In this document: positions 6,893 through 16,587 of the stretch, in pieces
How the letters are laid out: every line of letters starts with the position of its first letter
Position numbering within the stretch: the first letter of the stretch is position 1
NCBI GenBank assembly: GCA_035649635.1
Contig: DASRJE010000193.1
Span: 1-64,000 of the forward strand
Length of the DNA: 64,000 nucleotides
Source of the DNA: Gp6-AA40 sp035649635
Lineage (GTDB): Bacteria > Acidobacteriota > Vicinamibacteria > Vicinamibacterales > UBA2999
Direction: 5' to 3'
Translations under genes and position numbers: made by a program
The notes under the pieces: model-generated
What the model saw: only the letters and a program-made list of their open reading frames with translations
What the model was told of the DNA's origin: nothing
The model's database searches: none

Positions 6893-9398
6893 GGCTGAAG
6901 TAATGAAGGGTGATGGTGTCGGACACGCCTCGCAGGTCCGCATCGAGGAGATCAAGCAGATCGGTGAGCCGATCGAACGCCTCGTCGGCCCCCGGCTGAC
7001 TGAGAGCGTCGAAGTCGGCAGACGCAAGTGCCTCGATCGCGTGCACGATCGTTCGTTCTTCGCGCGTCGGCGACGGCGCCTTCGGATGACGCGGCAGCTG
7101 TGCGACGAGAGCGGCCATGGCCGCGAGCTGAAACGCCAGCGCGCGCGGGTTGGTGACGTCGGCCATGACCAGATCCAGCACCGGTGCCAGTTGCGCCTCT
7201 GCAAAGTAGCGCCGACGGTACGTCATCGAGCTGTCGGCAACTTCGAGCATGGGTTCGAGCATCGCGATGTGCGACGGGTGGGCGCCGAGGGCGCTCCGCA
7301 CGAGCCTCGTCGCCGCGAGCGAACGCTCGATGCGGCGGCCGATATCGAGGAACAACCACCCGTGGCCGCGCGTCATGCTCTCCATCTCCATCCCGCTGAA
7401 CGCCGCCAGATCCGTGATCATGCGGTTCAAGTGCACGAGCACGTCATCCAGCTGGATGCGTCCATGCCGGAGATGGAAGTCCTGCTGAAGCTGATTGAGA
7501 ATGCGCCACGTGTCGTGCGAAAGCCGATCGCGCACGGTGGACGCGATCCGGCGCACCTCGCTGAGATTCGTACGCAACACGACAGGATACGTATCGATCG
7601 TGAAGAGCAGCGACAACTGATGCTCGAGCGCCGGCAGACCCATCGACTCCCGCAATTGCGGTGGAATCATCCCCATCTCCACCAGGACGTGCAGGAGGGC
7701 CACGAGCTCGGGAGTGCCTTCTGACATGTCCTCGCGGGTCACATAAGTCACGAGACTCCGCAGCAATCGCGCCGTCTGCTCCGCCCTCTCGATGTGGCGG
7801 CCGAGCCAGAACAGATTGTCCGCAACACGGCTCGGGAGCTCGGCGTCGAGGCGTTCCCGCCGGACGCTGAGCCGCGTCGGCGCCAGCAGTGACACCGCTG
7901 TGACCGGGCCTTCGGATACGACCCACGTGTCCTTGCTGCCGCCGCCACGCTGCATCGTCACGATCGGGATATCGCTGGCGGCTCCGACGCGGGTGAGCCC
8001 GCCGGGCATCACGGCCATCGACTCACCGGCTGCTGCGACGTACACGCGCAGCACGAGCTGCCGCGGTTCGGAGCCCTGCCCGTTCCATACCGGCGCGGTG
8101 GAGAGCGCGACCTCCGTCTGGGCGACGTAATCCTCGGGGCGCGCGCGCAGCGCGCTGCGCAGCGCGCCTTTCTGCTCGGCACTGAGCACGCGCCCGAACA
8201 CCGGCTGTCGCGTGGCCGGCGGAAACGACGGCTTGATCACGAGCTCGTCGAGATGCGCGAGTACGTACTGCAGATCGTCCGGGTGCCCGCACCACCACGA
8301 GCGGGCGGGAGACAAGAGGAGCTCTTCGCCGAGGAGATGGCGGCACAACGCCGGGAGAAACGCCGCGACTGCGGCTCCTTCGACCAGTCCGGACCCCAAC
8401 GCGTTTGCCACCGTGACGTGCCCGGCACGCACAGCCTCCATCAGCCCCGCGACGCCCAGTGCCGAATCCGGCCGCAGCTCCAGCGGATCGCAGAAGCTGT
8501 CATCGAGACGCCGAAGGATCACATCCACCTGACGCAGTCCTTCGAGCGTCTTGATGAAGACACGGCTGTCGCGTACGGTGAGATCCGCCCCTTCGACGAG
8601 GGTGAACCCGAGATATCGAGCGAGATACGCGTGCTCGAAGTAGGTTTCGTTGAGGGGCCCCGGCGTGAGCAGCACGACGCGCGGGTGGTCGCGCCGGTTG
8701 GCGGGCGCCAGCGCGGTCAGTCCGTCGCGATGTGCGCGATAGAACGCTCCGAGCCGCTGCACGTGGCAATCGCGAAAGGCCTCGGGCAAACTCCGCGACA
8801 GCACGATTCGATTCTCGAGCGCGTAACCGGCGCCGGACGGCGCCTGCGCCCGATCGGCAAGCACACGCCACTGGCTATCCGGCGATCGAGCGAGATCCAC
8901 GGCGAGCAGGTGCACGTACACATCGTTCGGCACCCGCACACCGTGACACGGCCGCAGAAACGACGGGTTCGCCAGCACGAGTGACGGAGGCAGCCACCCT
9001 TCACGGAGCAATCGCTGAGGGCCGTACAAGTCGGCCAGGATCGTGTTGAGCAGCCGCGAACGCTGGAGCAACGCGCCTTCGATGCGGCTCCACTCCCCCG
9101 GCTCGATGAGCAGCGGCATCATGTCCAGCGTCCACGGCCGATCGACACCCTGGGGATCGCCGTACACGTTGTAGGTCACGCCGTTGTCGCGAATCGCGCG
9201 CTTGGCGGCTTCCCAGCGCGACGACAACTCGTGCCGGCCCAGCCTCTCCAGCGATCGGACCAGCGTCTCGCAGTGCGCATGCGGGCGCGCGCCGGGCCCC
9301 GACACTTCGTCGTAAATACCGGCAGGGGGACGATAGTCCTCCAGCAGGCGCCACGGGACAGCCGGGCCGCGAAATTCGGGCGCAATTGGCGCGCTCAT
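6870..9398 (-). CDS. Circularly permuted ATP-grasp / alpha-E fusion protein
   Basis: 842 residues; ATG 9398 overlaps the preceding stop as ATGA, indicating translational coupling. Residues ~1-490 are a circularly permuted type 2 ATP-grasp domain (DNGVTYNVYGDPQG, APSGAGYALENR, LLTPGPLNETYFEHAYLARYLG, MPGGLTRV, RGGGSKDTWV). Residues ~515-842 form an all-helical alpha-E domain (SRVADNLFWLGRHIERAEQTARLL). The stand-alone paralogues lie upstream in the same operon. Where the separate enzyme has an ESGGYGM loop after its Lys, this one reads VIKPSFPPATRQPVFG, so its nucleotide loop differs. Family knowledge (Iyer, Aravind and colleagues) predicts amide-bond formation on a peptide or protein. Confidence 0.9.
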   Translation of the reverse strand: MSAPIAPEFRGPAVPWRLLEDYRPPAGIYDEVSGPGARPHAHCETLVRSLERLGRHELSSRWEAAKRAIRDNGVTYNVYGDPQGVDRPWTLDMMPLLIEPGEWSRIEGALLQRSRLLNTILADLYGPQRLLREGWLPPSLVLANPSFLRPCHGVRVPNDVYVHLLAVDLARSPDSQWRVLADRAQAPSGAGYALENRIVLSRSLPEAFRDCHVQRLGAFYRAHRDGLTALAPANRRDHPRVVLLTPGPLNETYFEHAYLARYLGFTLVEGADLTVRDSRVFIKTLEGLRQVDVILRRLDDSFCDPLELRPDSALGVAGLMEAVRAGHVTVANALGSGLVEGAAVAAFLPALCRHLLGEELLLSPARSWWCGHPDDLQYVLAHLDELVIKPSFPPATRQPVFGRVLSAEQKGALRSALRARPEDYVAQTEVALSTAPVWNGQGSEPRQLVLRVYVAAAGESMAVMPGGLTRVGAASDIPIVTMQRGGGSKDTWVVSEGPVTAVSLLAPTRLSVRRERLDAELPSRVADNLFWLGRHIERAEQTARLLRSLVTYVTREDMSEGTPELVALLHVLVEMGMIPPQLRESMGLPALEHQLSLLFTIDTYPVVLRTNLSEVRRIASTVRDRLSHDTWRILNQLQQDFHLRHGRIQLDDVLVHLNRMITDLAAFSGMEMESMTRGHGWLFLDIGRRIERSLAATRLVRSALGAHPSHIAMLEPMLEVADSSMTYRRRYFAEAQLAPVLDLVMADVTNPRALAFQLAAMAALVAQLPRHPKAPSPTREERTIVHAIEALASADFDALSQPGADEAFDRLTDLLDLLDADLRGVSDTITLHYFSHAEQRVS

Positions 9399-12300
9399 GC
9401 CATTCGTGGCGCGTCTTCTGCCGTCAGGACGTGTGACGGGAGACGACGCAGGTCGAGCGTGAGAGGAAAGTCGGGATTTCGATCCTCGGCAGGCACCTGC
9501 ATCGCACCAGCGGTATGACCGATGCTGAAAAACCGCGCCAGCCGCCGGCCTTCTGCCTCGTAGCTGTTGACGGGGAACGTCTCGAAATGTCGTCCGCCCG
9601 GGTGCGCGACGTGGTACACGCACCCTCCGAGCGGACGACCGTTCCAGGTGTCAATGATGTCGAAGACGAGAGGTGCGTGCACGGGAATCGTCGGATGCAG
9701 ACAGCTTGCAGGCTGCCACGCCCGATACCGCACGCCGGCGACGTACTCTCCCGGTTGTCCTGTCGGATGGAGCGGCACGCGCCGGCCGTTGCAGGACATG
9801 ATATGCCTTGACCCGGTCATTCCGCTCACTTTGACCTGGAGGCGTTCAAGCGACGAGTCCACGTAGCGTGCGGTGGCGCCCGCCCCGGACTCCTCGCCGG
9901 TCACGTGCCACGGCTCCAGCGCCTGTCTCAGCTCGACATTCACGCCGCGACGCGTGATCGACCCGTACCGCGGGAATCGAAATTCGAGGTGCGGCGCGAA
10001 CCACTCCGACCACAGCGGCCAGCCGGCCCGCTGCAAGTCGTCCAGAACATCGTCGAAGTCCTGCGCCACGAAGTGCGGGAGCATGAAACGGTCGTGCAGC
10101 TCTGTGCCCCATCGCGCGAGAGGTCGGTCGTAAGGCGCGGCCCAGAACGTCGCGATGATTGCGCGCAGGAGCAGCTGCTGCGTGAGGCTCATTCGCGCAT
10201 GCGGCGGCATTTCGAACGCGCGCAGCTCAACGAGCCCTCGCCGATCGCTGCTCGTCTCCGGTGCGTACAGCTTGTCGATGCAGAACTCGGCTCGATGGGT
10301 GTTGCCCGTCACATCGATGAGGATGTTGCGATAGATCCGATCGACCAGCCAGGGAGGGAACCCATGTTCGGGGATCAGTGCGTTGGCAATCTCGAGCTCG
10401 TGCAGCGAGTCGTTCCTTGCCTCGTCTACCCGTGGATGCTGACTGGTCGGACCGATGAAGAGGCCCGAGAACAAGTATGAGAGCGACGGGTGATTGTGCC
10501 AGTAACTCACCAGGCTTCGCAGCAGATCCGGCCGCCGAAGGAACGGACTGTCAGCCGGCGTCGGGCCACCAACGACGATGTGGTTGCCGCCACCGGTGCC
10601 GGTATGACGTCCATCCAGCATGAATTTCTCTGTGCCCAATCGCGATAAGCGCGCCTCTTCGTAAAGCGTCGTCGTGCGATCGACCAGCTCGGTCCAGTCC
10701 TTGGCCGGGTGCAGGTTGACTTCAATGACACCCGGATCGGGCGTCACTGACAGGTGGTTCAAACGGGGATCGTGCGGCGGCGTGGTGCCCTCGATGATCA
10801 CAGGCAGGCTGAGCGACGCGGCCGTCTCTTCAATCGCGGCGATCAGATCGAGGTAGTCCTCAGTAGCGTCTACGGGCGGCATGAAAACGTGCAATCGGCC
10901 GTGACGGGGCTCGACACAGATCGCCGTCCGAACGATGCCTTCCGCCGAGTCCCCGAGCCGCGGCGCGATCTGCTCGATGATCTGCGGCTCGCCTCGCCCG
11001 TGTCTGCCGCTCCGGGCACCGCCTTCGAGACGATCGCCGTGCAGAGACGCCTGCCGCGGCGGCAACGGCGGCCGATCGACGTGGAGGTCCGGCTCGTGCA
11101 GATGCGGATAATCGTCTGGCGCCACCCAGGGCAGTGAATCCAGCGGCAACCGGTATCCGATCGGCGAATCTCCCGGAATCAGGAACATCTGCTCGGAGCG
11201 CAGGAACCAGCGACCACTCATCCACTGCGTGGAGCCGCCGGAACCGGAGGGGTGACGACGTAGCGGCAGTACGTATCCGACGGTACTCCCGAGGCCCTGC
11301 TCGAAGACGCGCGCGAGCCGCGTCCGTTCCTCCTGATCTTCCAGCCGCGATTTCAGCGGATCGACGTTGGTAGGAAGCCGCCGCTCTTTCCACATGTAAT
11401 ACCAAACGTCTTCGCAAGCGGGGAGGATGCATTCACCATTCACGTCGAGCCGTTCGGCAAGCGCGGTGATGAAACGCTTCGCCTCCGCATCTCGATGGCC
11501 GTGGTCAACCGTCTCGTCCGCGATGAGACGATCGTCGCGCCAGATGGCCTCACCGTCGGGACGCCACCAGCAGCCCAGAGACCATCGTGGAAGTGATTCG
11601 CCCGGGTACCACTTTCCCTGTCCGTAGTGCAACAAACCGCCCGCCGCGAATCGCTGCTTCAACCGCCGAAGCAGCGTACCTGCCAGCTCCCGTTTCCTGC
11701 TGCCCAGAGCTGTCGTGTTCCACTCGTCGCCTTCCATGTCGTCAATCGAAACGAACGTCGGCTCCCCTCCCATCGTCAGCCTGACGTCGCCAGATGCAAG
11801 CGCCGCATCTACGCGATGGCCGACAGCATCGATCTCGCGCCACTGCTCCTCGGTGAACGGCTTCGTGACACGAGGCGACTCGTGGATTCGGCGCACGTGC
11901 ATCTCGTGCTCCAGCACGGACTCGCACTTATCCACGCTGCCGGCAATCGGTGCCGCGCTGAACGGCTCCGGTGTGGCCGCCAGTGGGAGATGCCCCTCAC
12001 CGGCCAGCAACCCAGACGTTGGATCGAGGCCGACCCATCCCGCTCCGGGCAGATACACCTCTGCCCAGGCATGCAGGTCGGTGAAATCGGCCGCTGCGCC
12101 GGACGGACCATCGAGGGACTTCACGTCTGCGACGAGTTGAATCAGATAGCCCGATACGAAACGTGCGGCCAGCCCCAGGTGACGGAGGATCTGCACGAGC
12201 AGCCAGCCCGTGTCGCGGCACGAGCCGCTGCGAAGCGTCAGCGTCTCTTCGGGTGCCTGCACTCCGGGCTCGAGTCGAATGACGTACTTGATGTCCTTCG

Positions 12301-12757
12301 ACAGTTGCTGGTTCAGATCAACCAGGAATTCCACCGTTCTTCGCGGTCGGCGATCGATGCCCTTCAACAGATCGCACAGTTTTGGGCCGACAGGCGCGGG
12401 TTCGCGGAACGGGAGGAGGTCCTTCGCGAGCCACGGCTCGTACTCGAACGGGTAAGTCTCTGCCGAGGCTTCGAGGAAGAAGTCGAACGGGTTGATGACC
12501 GACAACTCGGCAACCAGATCGACGTCCACCGCCAGCTCGCGCGTCTTCTCCGGGAATACGACTCGGGCCAGGTAGTTGCCGTGCGGATCCTGCTGCCAGT
12601 TGAGGAACTGCGTACGCGGCTCCACTTTCAGCGAGTAACTCAGAACGGGCGTACGGCAGTGAGGCGCCGGGCGAAGACGAACGGTGTGGGGCGACAGCGA
12701 CACCGGCCGGTCGTAGCGATAGCGGGTCGTATGCGACAGGGCGACGTGAATCGGCAT
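9395..12757 (-). CDS. Transglutaminase-DUF2126 two-domain protein
   Basis: 1120 residues, ATG at 12757, nine bases after the alpha-E gene. The first ~290 residues are a transglutaminase unit with N-terminal beta domain (ALSHTTRYRYDRPVSLSPH) and catalytic Cys in RSGSCRDTGW, His in DLHAWAEVY and Asp in VGLDPTSG. The large remainder is DUF2126, with conserved LTMGGEPTFVS, GQGKWYPGE, LDGRHTGTGGGNH and HPSLSYLFSGLF segments. No signal peptide. Length is normal for the family. In most genomes this protein occurs beside ATP-grasp and alpha-E genes. DUF2126 resembles a glutamine-synthetase-like amidoligase in published analyses of such clusters, so the protein may both make and cut amide links. Confidence 0.92.
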   Translation of the reverse strand: MPIHVALSHTTRYRYDRPVSLSPHTVRLRPAPHCRTPVLSYSLKVEPRTQFLNWQQDPHGNYLARVVFPEKTRELAVDVDLVAELSVINPFDFFLEASAETYPFEYEPWLAKDLLPFREPAPVGPKLCDLLKGIDRRPRRTVEFLVDLNQQLSKDIKYVIRLEPGVQAPEETLTLRSGSCRDTGWLLVQILRHLGLAARFVSGYLIQLVADVKSLDGPSGAAADFTDLHAWAEVYLPGAGWVGLDPTSGLLAGEGHLPLAATPEPFSAAPIAGSVDKCESVLEHEMHVRRIHESPRVTKPFTEEQWREIDAVGHRVDAALASGDVRLTMGGEPTFVSIDDMEGDEWNTTALGSRKRELAGTLLRRLKQRFAAGGLLHYGQGKWYPGESLPRWSLGCWWRPDGEAIWRDDRLIADETVDHGHRDAEAKRFITALAERLDVNGECILPACEDVWYYMWKERRLPTNVDPLKSRLEDQEERTRLARVFEQGLGSTVGYVLPLRRHPSGSGGSTQWMSGRWFLRSEQMFLIPGDSPIGYRLPLDSLPWVAPDDYPHLHEPDLHVDRPPLPPRQASLHGDRLEGGARSGRHGRGEPQIIEQIAPRLGDSAEGIVRTAICVEPRHGRLHVFMPPVDATEDYLDLIAAIEETAASLSLPVIIEGTTPPHDPRLNHLSVTPDPGVIEVNLHPAKDWTELVDRTTTLYEEARLSRLGTEKFMLDGRHTGTGGGNHIVVGGPTPADSPFLRRPDLLRSLVSYWHNHPSLSYLFSGLFIGPTSQHPRVDEARNDSLHELEIANALIPEHGFPPWLVDRIYRNILIDVTGNTHRAEFCIDKLYAPETSSDRRGLVELRAFEMPPHARMSLTQQLLLRAIIATFWAAPYDRPLARWGTELHDRFMLPHFVAQDFDDVLDDLQRAGWPLWSEWFAPHLEFRFPRYGSITRRGVNVELRQALEPWHVTGEESGAGATARYVDSSLERLQVKVSGMTGSRHIMSCNGRRVPLHPTGQPGEYVAGVRYRAWQPASCLHPTIPVHAPLVFDIIDTWNGRPLGGCVYHVAHPGGRHFETFPVNSYEAEGRRLARFFSIGHTAGAMQVPAEDRNPDFPLTLDLRRLPSHVLTAEDAPRMA

Positions 12758-12766
12758 GAGGTCCTG

Positions 12767-13765
12767 TTAGCGTGTGCGGACGACGTCGCCACGACGCTGA
12801 GACTGCCGCTTGGGCACAGCGCCGCGGCCAGAGAAGAAGGTGTCGTAAATATGGGTGCCTACCTGGTTCATCTTTGTCTGCAATGCGTCCAGGTACTCGT
12901 GCAGACCCCCGGCGATGATCTCATCGACCTGCGCGTACGCCAGCTCCGAGCAGAGAAGGCCGAGCAATTGCTCGACCGGCCCGCGGAACATCGCGGTCGG
13001 CGTCTCGGTGATCGCATGCACTGACTCTCGTGCCGCCTTCAGCGAGTGATGGATGGCGCGCGGGAAGTCGTGGTCGAGCAGCAGGAACTCGACGATGCGG
13101 GTGGGCGAGATGCGGCCGTGGCGTTTGTGATACATCTCGAAGGCGCTCGCCGATCGCAGCACCGCCGCCCATTGCACGTCGTCCACCGTCGTGCCCACGT
13201 CGTCTACCTTCGGCAGCAGGAGAAAGTATTTGACGTCGAGGATCCGCGAGGTCTTGTCGGCCCGCTCGAGTTGCCGGCCCAGCCGGCAGAAATGCCAGCC
13301 CTCGTTGTGCGTCATCGTCGTGTCGGTGATGCCCGTGAAGGCCTGGCTGGCCGTCTTCACCGAAGCGAACAGCTCGTGCGGGTCGCTGACCTCGCCGTCA
13401 TCACCGGCTGCGGCGGTCAGCATCAGGTACGACCCGTTGAGATGCTCCCACATCGCTGATGAGATGATCTCGCGCACCGAGCGGGCGCTCTCACGCGCTG
13501 CGCGGACGCAGGACAGAATCGAGTTGGGGTTCTTCGTGTCGAACGTGAGGAACTGGATGACCGACGTCTGGCAGGCCTCCCCGTAACGCTCGGCGAACTG
13601 CTCGGTGTCGCCAGTGATGTCTACGAGCGGCTGCCACTGCTGGTCGGAGCTGCCCGGGAAGTCGAGCATCAGGTTGAGATTGACGTCCACGAATCGGGCG
13701 ACGTTCTCCGCCCGCTCGATGTAGCGGCTCATCCAGTAGATGGAATCGGCAACGCGGCTCAACAT
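12767..13765 (-). CDS. Alpha-E domain protein, stand-alone
   Basis: 332 residues, ATG 13765, five bases after the ATP-grasp stop; GAGGG lies just upstream of the start. Starts MLSRVADSIYWMSRYIERAENVARFVD, the hallmark of alpha-E proteins, and is helical throughout with a repeated CRLGRQLERADKTSRILD in the second half. The family has no known catalytic residues of its own and is thought to act with its ATP-grasp partner, possibly as substrate-binding or scaffold subunit. The C-terminus is Arg/Gln-rich (KRQSQRRGDVVRTR). A second alpha-E copy is fused to an ATP-grasp domain two genes downstream. Confidence 0.92.
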   Translation of the reverse strand: MLSRVADSIYWMSRYIERAENVARFVDVNLNLMLDFPGSSDQQWQPLVDITGDTEQFAERYGEACQTSVIQFLTFDTKNPNSILSCVRAARESARSVREIISSAMWEHLNGSYLMLTAAAGDDGEVSDPHELFASVKTASQAFTGITDTTMTHNEGWHFCRLGRQLERADKTSRILDVKYFLLLPKVDDVGTTVDDVQWAAVLRSASAFEMYHKRHGRISPTRIVEFLLLDHDFPRAIHHSLKAARESVHAITETPTAMFRGPVEQLLGLLCSELAYAQVDEIIAGGLHEYLDALQTKMNQVGTHIYDTFFSGRGAVPKRQSQRRGDVVRTR

Positions 13766-13770
13766 GGCGG

Positions 13771-15267
13771 CTACCCTCGAAGGGCTGGCGTCATCACGGC
13801 ATCGACCTCGGGACGATCGGTCTCGACGCGTGGATCACCAGCAAGCACCCAGGTGTCCTTGCTCCCGCCACCCTGGGACGAATTGACAACCAACGATCCC
13901 TTTTTCAGTGCCACCCGCGTCAGGCCTCCGGGCAGCACGAAGATGTCCTTGCCATACAGAATGTAGGGACGGAGATCGACGTGTCGTCCCTCGAACGATC
14001 CGTCGACAATCGTCGGGACTCGCGACAACGAGAGCGTGGGCTGGGCGATGTAATTCCTTGGGTTCTCTTCGATCTTCGCTGCGAACGCTGCCTGCTCGCT
14101 CTTCGAAGAGTGCGGCCCCACGAGCATGCCGTAGCCGCCCGACTCGTTGGCCGCCTTGACCACCAGCGAAGCGATGTTCTCCAGCACGTATTTGCGGTCG
14201 CGATCCTCCGCGCAGATGTAGGTCGGGACGTTTGGCAGGATGATGTCTTCGTTCAGGTAGTACTTCACGATCTTGGGCACGTACGCGTAGATGACTTTGT
14301 CGTCGGCCACCCCGGTGCCGGGTGCGTTCGCCAGCGCGACCCGCCCGGCGATGTAGACCTCCATCAACCCCGGAACACCAAGCATCGAATCAGCTCTGAA
14401 CACTGTCGGATCCAGGAAGTCGTCGTCCACGCGCCGGTAGATCACGTCGACACGCTCGAAGCCCTTCGTGGTCCGCATCCAGACAAAGCCGTCAGAGGCG
14501 ACGAGGTCGCGGCCCTCGACGAGCTCGACGCCCATTTGCAGCGCCAGAAACGAGTGCTCGAAGTAGGCGGAGTTGTACGGACCGGGGGTCAACACCACGA
14601 CGCGTGGAGACTCGACACCGTCGGGTGCGAGATGCTCGAGCGTCGCGCGGAGATGGCTCGGATAGTCGTCCACCGGCCGAATGCGCGAGGCCGCGAAGAC
14701 CTGCGGGAAGGTCCGCTTCATCACATTTCGGTTCTGAAGGACGTACGAGACGCCCGATGGACAGCGGAGGTTGTCCTCGAGCACGTAAACCTGGCCGTCG
14801 GAGTGCCGAACCAGATCGGTTCCGGTGACATGGCACCAGATGCCGCGCGGTGGATTCAGCCCGGCGCACGGAGCCCGCAACGACTTGGCGGTCTCCAGCA
14901 CGTACGCAGGGATCACGCCGTCTTTCAAGATCCGTCGATCGTGATAGATGTCGTTGATGAACAGGTTCAGTGCGTGGATGCGTTGCTTGAGGCCACGCTC
15001 GATCGTCCGCCACTCGGCCGCCGCGACGATGCGCGGGATAAGGTCGAAGGGAAAGATGCGTTCAGTCCCCTCGTCCTCGCCGTAGACGTTGAACGTGATT
15101 CCCATCGCGAGCAACGCCCGCTCTGCGGATCGCTGTCGGCGCTCAATCTCGCCGGGAGGCAACGCATCGATCACTTGTGTGAGCGCGTGCGCGGCCAGAC
15201 GCGGCGCTCCCGCCCTGGCGAACATCTCGTCGAAAAATTCTTCCGGGTCGTAGTGAGCGAAGGTCAT
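13771..15267 (-). CDS. Circularly permuted type 2 ATP-grasp protein, stand-alone
   Basis: 498 residues; first gene of the five-gene operon. Characteristic segments in order: ITFNVYGEDEGTERIFPFD (~65), EDNLRCPSGVSYVLQNR (~170), VVLTPGPYNSAYFEHSFLALQMG (~225), NAPGTGVADDKVIYAYVPKIV (~315), VVKAANESGGYGMLVGP (~370, nucleotide-binding Lys and Gly-rich loop), LPGGLTRVALKKGSLVVNSS and QGGGSKDTWV (~450). Family members are predicted to be ATP-dependent amidoligases, and the catalytic loops look complete here. The substrate is unknown. No obvious ribosome site precedes ATG 15267, but the next in-frame Met residues are too far inside the conserved region. Confidence 0.93.
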   Translation of the reverse strand: MTFAHYDPEEFFDEMFARAGAPRLAAHALTQVIDALPPGEIERRQRSAERALLAMGITFNVYGEDEGTERIFPFDLIPRIVAAAEWRTIERGLKQRIHALNLFINDIYHDRRILKDGVIPAYVLETAKSLRAPCAGLNPPRGIWCHVTGTDLVRHSDGQVYVLEDNLRCPSGVSYVLQNRNVMKRTFPQVFAASRIRPVDDYPSHLRATLEHLAPDGVESPRVVVLTPGPYNSAYFEHSFLALQMGVELVEGRDLVASDGFVWMRTTKGFERVDVIYRRVDDDFLDPTVFRADSMLGVPGLMEVYIAGRVALANAPGTGVADDKVIYAYVPKIVKYYLNEDIILPNVPTYICAEDRDRKYVLENIASLVVKAANESGGYGMLVGPHSSKSEQAAFAAKIEENPRNYIAQPTLSLSRVPTIVDGSFEGRHVDLRPYILYGKDIFVLPGGLTRVALKKGSLVVNSSQGGGSKDTWVLAGDPRVETDRPEVDAVMTPALRG

Positions 15268-15332
15268 CGCAGTACTAACCCGTATTCTTGATCTCGTTCC
15301 GCCCTCTGACTACTCCACAAAAGTGAAATACA

Positions 15333-16466
15333 TCATCGATTTGGCAACATTGTTGTCGCCATTCCATGCTTCAGCTGCTCCGCACCGGCTTTCTCGATGA
15401 TGTCGTGGACGAAGCGAAGCTTCGCGATGGCCGGCTCGGAGAGGATGAAGGGATACAGGTCGGCGAGCCCCATGCTTCGATTCAGGCTGTTCAGAGCGTT
15501 CGTGAGCGGGAACCACGCAGCGATCAGGTCGTCGAAATCGTCGAAGTGCAGTCGCCTCGCCGTCATATCGGGAAGCGGCGCGCCGGACGCGGCTCTGGGC
15601 TTGAGCGCCAAACCGTACGCGCGAGCCGTTTCCAGCGTGTCGACGATGTGAAGGTAGTGCGCGAAGGTTTCCGCCCAGTCTTCCCAGGGATGCATCGACG
15701 CATAGGCGCTGACGAAGCGCTGCGTCCACTCGGCCGGAGGTCCTGCCTCGTAGTGCTGTTTCTGCGCCTCGGCATAGTCGGCGGTCTCGTCACCGAACAG
15801 CGCTCGAAATGGCTCGATCGAGCGCTGATGCTTGATCAGCCTGTCCCAGTAGTAGTGACCAATCTCGTGCCGGAAATGGCCGAGGAGCGTACGGTAGGGC
15901 TCACCCAGTTCCTGGCGCGTCTTCTCGCGAAACGGATCATTGGCCTCGGCGATATTGATCGTGATGAGCCCCTCGTTGTGGCCGGTGAAAACGGCCTCTG
16001 TGGCCGAGCTGCTCTTGAAGGAAAACGCCAGCCCATGCTCCTCGCCGGCCGATCGCGGTTCGATTGGAAGACCAAACGCCAGCAGGCTGTAGAGGAGCCG
16101 CCGTTTGGCCGCTTCGAGACGTGCCCATGCCAGCTTCGCCTCCGGAGCGTCGATATCGGGGATCACGTCGTTGAGCGCACACGAGAGACAGAATGGGCTC
16201 TCACTGTCGATCGGGACCGCCCAGTTGCACACATCGTGGCGAACATAGTTGGCGCAGAGCCGGTAGCGATCGCTCCCAGCCTCCGGGGCGAGCGCCGTGA
16301 ATTCAGTCTGTTCTGTCGGGATCGCGTTGGCTTGCGCCGGCGGCGGGTCGAGGGCGCTCAGTACGTTCGAGTCAGGCAAATAGGCGAGGCGATGCCCGCA
16401 TCGCTCACAGAGAGTGTTTTCGAAGAACAGAACTTGGCCGCAGTTGGCGCAGGTGAACAGTTTCAT
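15333..16466 (-). CDS. Zinc-ribbon putative zinc-binding metallopeptidase (COG4307-like)
   Basis: 377 residues, start taken at ATG 16466 (MKLFTCANCG); ATG 16481 is an alternative. Two CxxC knuckles within the first 26 residues (CANCGQ, CERCGH) form a zinc ribbon, and a further CNWAVP...FCLSCALND pair lies at ~80-105. The peptidase motif HEIGHYYW is at ~residue 200, with EDWAETFAHYLH further on as the likely third metal ligand. Family proteins are often found near the ATP-grasp/alpha-E/transglutaminase cluster, as here (66 bases upstream, same strand). It could process the protein that carries the amide-linked product; function is not proven for the family. Confidence 0.88.
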   Translation of the reverse strand: MKLFTCANCGQVLFFENTLCERCGHRLAYLPDSNVLSALDPPPAQANAIPTEQTEFTALAPEAGSDRYRLCANYVRHDVCNWAVPIDSESPFCLSCALNDVIPDIDAPEAKLAWARLEAAKRRLLYSLLAFGLPIEPRSAGEEHGLAFSFKSSSATEAVFTGHNEGLITINIAEANDPFREKTRQELGEPYRTLLGHFRHEIGHYYWDRLIKHQRSIEPFRALFGDETADYAEAQKQHYEAGPPAEWTQRFVSAYASMHPWEDWAETFAHYLHIVDTLETARAYGLALKPRAASGAPLPDMTARRLHFDDFDDLIAAWFPLTNALNSLNRSMGLADLYPFILSEPAIAKLRFVHDIIEKAGAEQLKHGMATTMLPNR

Positions 16467-16587
16467 GCCGCCAGTCGTCATGCATCGAGCGCGCCAGCTA
16501 TTGGTCGCTGGAAGAGGCTGATCGTTGTGCCCGCCGCCTCGGGCGCTGGTAGAATCCGGGCGCCAGCCCTGTCGGGAGTCACGAGGA

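Noticed and set aside
11627..13024. 465-residue open frame on the plus strand opposite transglutaminase-DUF2126 and alpha-E
   Set aside because: Arg/His/Gln-rich composition typical of an antisense shadow in GC-rich DNA; the minus-strand frame has strong family motifs.
13981..15291. 436-residue plus-strand frame opposite the ATP-grasp gene
   Set aside because: Shadow frame; no recognisable domain, while the opposite strand is a clear ATP-grasp protein.
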